DNA of 64,000 bases from Cristatella mucedo (lineage: Eukaryota; Bryozoa; Phylactolaemata; Cristatellidae), in NCBI GenBank assembly GCA_009760855.2, contig WPIO01000007.1, positions 7,263,501 to 7,327,500 of the forward strand, written 5' to 3'. Below are positions 58,986 through 64,000 of this stretch, one piece after another. Both the position numbers and the translations under genes were made by a program. Numbering within the stretch: position 1 is the stretch's first letter; every line of letters starts with the position of its first letter. The notes under the pieces were generated by a model. It was not told where the DNA came from and did not search any database. It saw only the letters and a list, made by a program, of their open reading frames with translations.

Positions 58986-60073
58986 GGATATCACTTTTTT
59001 CTTATTATTATTAGGAAATCACTTTTATGCTGACGATAGTCAGCTCTATTTGTTATTCAAACCGTTGGAATCTGCTGCACCAACTGAGAAAATGAATGCT
59101 TGCCTTGCCGATATTCGATCCTGGATGTCGGAAAACTTCCTGAAACTAAATGATGATAAAACTGTACTGCTGCTCATAGGACACCCTAAGCGTGTGGCTG
59201 GATTAAAAGGCTTTGCTATTCTAATAGGTGATGCTATTGTGCGACCATCACCATGTGCTCGAAATTTAGGTGTCGTTTTCGACAGCTGCCTCAATTTTAA
59301 AAGCTTCATTCAGAAGACTGCTTCTACAGCTAGCCATCACGTCCGATCCCTATTCAAGATTAGGAGCTGTCTCCCACAGTTGCTTGTAAAAAATTTAACT
59401 AGCTCCTTAGTTCTGTCTCGGCTTGATTATTGTAATTCCCTTTTGGCTGGGCTACCAAAGAAAGCTATTAGGCCACTGCAGCTGACTATGAATATGGCTG
59501 CGAGGCTAGTCTTCAAGTCCCAGAGGTTTGAGCACGTGTCTCCTTTGCTGAAAGAGCTAGTATGGATGCCGGTTGAGAAACGGATACAGAGCAAAGTTCT
59601 TATGCTGACCCACAAGGCCCGCCACGGATTGGCTCCTTCGTACCTAGCTGAACTGCTGCGTCAGTTTCAGCCTGTTCACGCCCTCAGGTCCTGTGTGGAC
59701 AATAAATTAGCTGTCCCATTCCTCCGCCTAAAGACCGTTGGCGACAGAAGCTTTAGATCTGCAGGTCCTAGACTGCGGAACTCGCTTCCACAATTCTTGC
59801 GCAACGACAACTACTCTCCTACTGCCGACTATGGCACATCTTTTTCAGCGGTCCTGAACTGCTACTTCTATGCTACTCACTACCTCAACTGCTCTCCTAC
59901 CTCTGCTATGCTTCCCACTTTCTCTTTGTTGCGTGAGACGAAGTCTGTTGGCTACCGAATGCGTACCGAAAGCCGCTTAGGCTGTGAGCGCGCTATACAA
60001 AACTCTCCTGCGTAACACCCACATTGTCTTTATGACTTTGTGGAGTTACAGACGGAGATACATGCATAATTAT
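58985..60073 (+). mobile_element. LINE-A copy, young, 5'-truncated
   Basis: Starts within the FYADD-coding region at about 59014 and is open for 321 codons (59050-60015) with few differences from the copy at 16834. A 12-16 bp duplicate of its own 5' end (AGGATATCACTT at 58985-58996) precedes it. It ends GACGGAGATACAT at 60053-60065, then an ATTATTATTGG segment that resembles the (ATT)n target on the left. Confidence 0.93.
59050..60015 (+). CDS. LINE-A reverse transcriptase C-terminal part
   Basis: Intact frame covering the region after the YADD box: [40 protein letters not shown] and [20 protein letters not shown] to the same unusual C-terminal tail as the longer copy. The catalytic YADD box is upstream and reads YADD in DNA, but it lies at the truncated start, so the copy cannot encode an active enzyme. 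It shows that the tail is conserved coding sequence. Confidence 0.88.
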   Translation: MLFKPLESAAPTEKMNACLADIRSWMSENFLKLNDDKTVLLLIGHPKRVAGLKGFAILIGDAIVRPSPCARNLGVVFDSCLNFKSFIQKTASTASHHVRSLFKIRSCLPQLLVKNLTSSLVLSRLDYCNSLLAGLPKKAIRPLQLTMNMAARLVFKSQRFEHVSPLLKELVWMPVEKRIQSKVLMLTHKARHGLAPSYLAELLRQFQPVHALRSCVDNKLAVPFLRLKTVGDRSFRSAGPRLRNSLPQFLRNDNYSPTADYGTSFSAVLNCYFYATHYLNCSPTSAMLPTFSLLRETKSVGYRMRTESRLGCERAIQNSPA

Positions 60074-60079
60074 TATTGG

Positions 60080-60325
60080 CCGTCCAGTTCCTTACTATCG
60101 ATTTACCTCACAGCATTTCCTGACTCTATGAAATTTAAAAAAGAAGCTAGAATTCCACCAGTTCCTTACAGCGTTCGTTAGGTGGATACGAATGGTTCTT
60201 CGTGCGCTTATGCTGCTCAGTTCGTCACTAACCAGTCGATCGTGCTTCCTTTACAGCAAATGTAAAGCGCCTAGAACGAGATTGAGCTCTCCTAGGGCCC
60301 TATGCACATGTCGTATTATTATTTT
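60080..60325 (+). mobile_element. LINE-B 3' fragment, diverged
   Basis: Relic of the FKKEARIPPVPYSVR-type C-terminal end, 3' untranslated segment, AAAGCGCCTAGAACGAGATT, GAGCTCTCCTAGGGCCCT and TATTATTATTTTTG. Confidence 0.75.
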
Positions 60326-61254
60326 TGTTTTTGTTGTTATAAGTAAACATACTTTCGCGCATCTCGCAAGCCAGTCTTTCGTCTTTACTTTGCTGCAGTC
60401 TTTATCTCGCAGATGCTGGCGCCCGCTGGTGACTGCGGGCGATTACAGCGAATGCAGCTCTCGCCACCGCCAGCCGCCACCGCCGATTCACGCGGTCGCT
60501 ATTTTTGGCGAGCGGCTTGCGGCGGCGGCAGCGGCGACCAAGTGTCGGTATCGCGCGGTCGGTGTGAGGCGTGAGTGAGGCTGCATTCCGGTCGGTGACC
60601 GGATTCCCCGTCGGCATCCGGCGAGCGAGCGGCGATTCTCGCTCCGCCCGCCCGCCCGGCCGTCAGTCGGACCACTTCGGCGGCGCTGGCCGGGCGTCCG
60701 CCTGCGAAGCGAGCGCGGACGGATTGGAAGGCTCAGCTCCGATGGCGAGCCGACGGCAGGCCGCCGCTGGTGCGCCGGCCTGCCGTCGAGTCGCGGGGCG
60801 CCGGCGCAAAGCTCGATCTCGTCGGTCGTGCGCCGCCGCCGCCGGAAGCGGCGCGAGATTACCTGCTCACCTGCACCGAGCCCGCTCCAGCAGCTATCCG
60901 CCGGCCCGCCGCCCCCCGGCTACGGTGGCGAACTGCTACCTTCTCTCGATCGGCTAGCGAGCTCCGCAGTGGCGCAAAAAGGCGGCGGCGGCGGCGGTGG
61001 TATTGCTGCTCGCGTGCAGGGCCGTCCAACATGGCTCGGCGCTGGTGCCACGGCCCACTTTGCTCGACCGTCGCCTCATCCCGGCTTGCGACTCGACGTG
61101 CGTCCACTCAGCGGGTGCTGCGAGCGTCGCCGGTCGCGAGCGGTACGCCTGACGCAAAGCGTGAGCCGCCGCACCCACGCCGCTTGCTTGTTCAGTGATG
61201 ACGCCTGGATCCGACCTTGCGACGCTTTTCGCAAACCGCCCAGGCCTGTCCACC

Positions 61255-61366
61255 CAGGCCGGTCCGCCGAAAGGCCGGTCCGCCGAAAGGCCGGTCCGCC
61301 GAAAGGCCGGTCCGCCGAAAGGCCGGTCCGCCCAAAGGCCGATCCGCCCAGGACGGTCCGCCGCGC
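61255..61366 (+). repeat. 16-bp GC-rich tandem repeat
   Basis: Six to seven copies of CCGGTCCGCCGAAAGG; the first four are perfect, later ones vary (CCCAAAGG, GATCCGCC). Open in several frames. Confidence 0.95.
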
Positions 61367-62580
61367 GAGCACGCTCGGCAAACCGGTGCGGTGCTGCGTG
61401 CCGCGAAGACGGAAACGCGCCGCAGCTGCTGCACGGCAGCTCCGCCTGCAGCACGCCTCGTCGCCGACCGCCCCTCCGACCGCACCTGCGCACTAGCGCC
61501 TGCTTTCGTTAGCTTCGCACGCCGAGTCTAATCGAATAAAGATCGCGCGTGCGCTTGCGTTTGTGATCTCGGCTTTCGTTGCTTCGAGGCGCAAGTCTGG
61601 ATCGCGATAGGCCGCCGCAGCCGTCACAGAGCGTCTGCTGAAAAGGGCGCCGCAGGGCGGAGGCGACAGTCGCTCCCCGACTGTCTCGGTGCCGGCGTAT
61701 GCGCAGGGCGGGCATCCGGCCTTGACTCACGAAGTCAAGCGACAAGTAGGAGCGCTCCGGAGCGGCGGCGGGAGGGGGCCGGGCAGGGTGGCGGTGAAAG
61801 CAGTGCCGGAGTGCAGCAGCCGCCGCCGGCGAGCATCTGACCCCGATCACATCGCTCGGCGGCCCAGAGGATGTCGACGGCGGAGCAGCTGAGGCCCGCC
61901 GCCGCCGCGCGAGCGGCCCGCTGGCGATCCGCCCCCGCACGTCACTGGTTTACTAGCCCCGCCATTATCGGCAAACCGGCGCCTCAAGTGAAATAACCCT
62001 CACAATGGTGAGTGAACTAACGAGGCAGCATTTTTGTTTAAACGAGGCCCCGGTAGAGCGGCTTGGTCCGGCTCGGCCCGCATTCAGCGGAGCGCCGCTG
62101 CATTGTGCGCTCTCCCCGCCGACGGTGTCGTCCACGGCCGGCGGCGGTGGCGGCGGCGAGGACCAGCGCTCGGCGCCGCCGCTCTCGTCTGCGGCTGACC
62201 GTGCGCGGCGGCGGCGCGCGCGAACGCCGTTTGGGCGCGTCCGGGCTGCGAGTTGCCGCCGGGGCGCATCCGGCCAGCATCTCGAGCCGCGGCCACCGCC
62301 ACCGCAGACGTCAGACGCCGGAGCAGCGCGCTGGGGGTTTCGAGCGCTCAGAGGATATGCGCTCGGCCTCGACAGACTGGTAGGGCCTCGCCCCCTGCCG
62401 CCGCCGCCGCCGACCGTGCATCACCTAGTCGCGAAATGCCGCAGTCAGAGGCGCGCGCCGCTCGCGGTCCTTCGGATGACGGATCGTCGGTAGTGATCGC
62501 CCGCAGTCGAGGTACAAGCGCGGCAGCCGTGTCCAGCCAGCGCCGTCGCTGCTCCGCTGGCGCACAACGGTCGTCAGTCG

Positions 62581-62582
<2 letters not shown>

Positions 62583-62642
<60 letters not shown>
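62583..62642 (+). repeat. (GGC)n triplet repeat
   Basis: About 19 GGC/CGG triplets within the CpG island upstream of the transporter exon. Confidence 0.97.
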
Positions 62643-62644
<2 letters not shown>

Positions 62645-63028
62645 CAGAGAGCTAGGGCAGGTACGCACGTCCACCGGCCGCGTGCCCCCGGCAGGGTGCG
62701 CGGCCGGCCGCGCCAGGCCGCTCCCGAGGCTGCGGCGGCGCCGCCAGCTTTAGAAGGCAACTAGAAAGCGCTCGCCGTCCGACGGCGCCGCCCCACTGCT
62801 CCAAAGAGCGCCAAAAGCGCGCGAGGTCGCCGCTGCCGCCGACGCCGCTGCCCGCCCCCCGAAGGTCGCTGACCCTGGACGCGCTGCGCCGCCGTTATCG
62901 AAAATCAAAGCGGGGCCAAGTGGATGCGCGCTATTCGTACCCTCCCTCGGCCGCCATAGCTTGCGTAGCCTAGCAGGTGGGCGGAGCCTCCGCCGCTCGC
63001 GGCCCTACTCCGCCGGCGAGTACCTGGC

Positions 63029-63044
63029 GCGTTTTTTTGTGCAG
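63029..63044 (+). other. 3' splice acceptor before the transporter start exon
   Basis: GCGTTTTTTTGTGCAG ends at 63044: a clear polypyrimidine tract plus CAG in otherwise GC-rich DNA. It suggests that 63045-63549 is exon 2, carrying 150 nt of 5' UTR, and that a non-coding first exon lies upstream. Confidence 0.65.
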
Positions 63045-63194
63045 GACGCTATCGGCTGACGGAGTGGCGGCGGCGACGACGCGGCGCTCGATCGGAGCAT
63101 GAGACGGACGTGCCGCCGGCTGGTCGCACAGTGCACTCGCTGCCGTTGCCACTGCCGCTGCTGAGACGGCTGCCGCTGCGACTCGCTCTCGAAA

Positions 63195-63549
63195 ATGACG
63201 GCCGTCGAATGCTCGGACGGCCGCGGCTCGCCGACGAGATCGGCGGCGGCGCAGGAGCGCCTGCTCGCGCCGCAGCCGCCGGATAGCGACGGCTTCGGCG
63301 CGGCCGTCGACGACGAGACGACGAAAGCGCTCGGGCACGCCGCCGCGGGGCTCGAGAACGGCTGCTCCGCAGTCTGCTCCGCCGCCGCCGGCGGCGGCGC
63401 CGGTGGCGGCGGCTCGACGGAGCTGAAGAAATGCGACAAGCGCGAGACGTGGAGCTCCGGCCTCGAGTTCCTGTTCTCCATGATCGGCTTCGCCGTGGAC
63501 CTCGCCAACGTCTGGCGCTTTCCGTACTACTGCTACCGCAACGGAGGCG
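63195..63549 (+). CDS. SLC6A3-like: Sodium-dependent monoamine (dopamine/noradrenaline-type) transporter, first coding exon
   Basis: An SLC6-family plasma-membrane symporter that recaptures released monoamine with Na+ and Cl-. ATG at 63195 has A at -3. There are 118 complete codons plus one base, then the donor GTGAGC at 63550 (phase 1, inside the NGGG motif). Residues 1-82 are a long Ala/Gly/Asp-rich cytoplasmic N-terminus. RETW at 83-86 holds the Arg and Trp of the intracellular gate. TM1 spans about 88-112 ([20 protein letters not shown]) with Asp102, the amine-binding acidic residue of monoamine transporters. YYCYRNGG follows. FAVDLANVW matches DAT/NET wording rather than the YAVDLGNVW of serotonin transporters. 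The rest of the gene is beyond the window. Confidence 0.93.
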
Positions 63550-64000
63550 GTGAGCGCGCGCCGCGGCGCCCGCGGCCCGGCGGCAGCCGCCGTCTGCCCT
63601 CGCGCGCCCACGCGCCGCTTCCGCGATTGGCGTCGTGGCTCGGCGAGCGCGCTGCGCTCCTCTAGCTGCGCCAGCGCTCCTTCCGGACGCGCTCGGCGGC
63701 GCCCGAGATCACGCGCCGGCCGAGAGGACGCCCGGCCGGCGCCGTCGGGTTGCCGCTGCTCTGATGCGAGGCGCCGGCGATTTGTCGGCGAAGCTAGCAA
63801 CCGCTGCCGTTCGCGCGGCCTCGTCGGCGCCACCACCGATGGCCTCCCGCCGCCGCGCGCGGCGCCGCCTGTTTTTCGGAGGCTCTGCCACCGCCGCCGT
63901 TTCGCGAGCACCGGGCGAGGTGGGGGGGGGGTAGTCCGGAGGTACGCGGGACGTGCCCCTCCCCCGCTCTCGAACGTGCTGCACCCTGCGCGAAGGTGCC
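63550..64000 (+). other. Start of the transporter intron
   Basis: GC-rich intronic sequence after GTGAGCGCGC, with a G run (GTGGGGGGGGGG) near 63918-63930. Open frames here, including the long minus-strand one, are composition effects. Confidence 0.75.

Larger units (their letters stand above)
60400..63044 (+). promoter_or_regulatory. CpG island upstream of the monoamine transporter exon, probable promoter and 5' UTR region
   Basis: About 2.6 kb of dense CpG before the SLC6 first coding exon. Donor-like sites on the + strand lie after CTCACAATG at 62006 (GTGAGTGAAC) and after AGGGCAG at 62660 (GTACGC). Either could splice to the acceptor at 63043-63044 to form a 5' UTR. No TATA box stands out. 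Long frames on both strands in this interval overlap and are explained by composition. Confidence 0.5.

Noticed and set aside
60828..61496. 222-codon frame and its overlapping neighbours on both strands
   Set aside because: Arg/Pro-rich composition artefact of the CpG island and the 16-bp tandem repeat; no domain.
62970..63911. 313-codon minus-strand frame
   Set aside because: It lies antisense to the SLC6 exon and is Arg/Ala-rich; it is open only because the DNA is CpG-rich.

Overview
The window is eukaryotic (metazoan) genomic DNA. Its genes are split by GT-AG introns, CpG-island-like GC-rich blocks occur, and most of the sequence is non-LTR retrotransposon fragments, tRNA-derived SINEs and microsatellites. 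No prokaryotic operon, CRISPR array, rRNA or credible functional tRNA gene was seen. The two recognisable host genes (a RhoGAP and a dopamine/noradrenaline-type SLC6 transporter) plus the repeat style suggest a bilaterian, probably a marine invertebrate. The sequence alone does not fix the phylum. || Layout. (1) 0-10.3 kb: the last three coding exons (660-785, 8533-8638, 10110-10284) of a + strand gene ending in a RhoGAP domain. The exon phases fit exactly and the stop codon directly follows the domain. The introns hold LINE and SINE copies. (2) 10.3-46.6 kb: apparently intergenic. It contains many copies of two non-LTR families, here called LINE-A (best copy 15.2-18.46 kb, endonuclease plus reverse transcriptase, one frame break) and LINE-B (about 20 copies, mostly 3' fragments, (ATT)n tail). 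It also has two tRNA-derived SINE families (SINE-1, SINE-2), a non-autonomous Tigger/pogo-like DNA element (44766-45594), a 37-bp minisatellite and long GA, CA and TA arrays. (3) 46.6-64 kb: a marked shift to GC-rich, CpG-dense sequence in blocks separated by retroelements. It ends in the first coding exon (63195-63549, + strand) of a DAT/NET-like monoamine transporter; the rest of that gene lies beyond the window. Candidate first exons of unknown genes lie at 51953-52014 and 57044-57106. || Relationships. Two host genes sit at the edges of a repeat-rich interval. The clearest system within the repeats is a LINE/SINE partnership: SINE-2 ends in almost the same 3' stem-loop as LINE-B, as expected if LINE-B reverse transcriptase mobilises it. 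Nested insertions (SINE-1 in LINE-B, SINE-2 in LINE-B, LINE-A in a LINE-B (ATT)n tail) give a relative order of activity. LINE-A is the youngest-looking LINE. The GC-rich part also has several perfect short-loop hairpins and very uniform tandem repeats. || The family names LINE-A, LINE-B, SINE-1 and SINE-2 are local labels. Boundaries of repeat copies were set by eye from mutual similarity and may be off by tens of bases.
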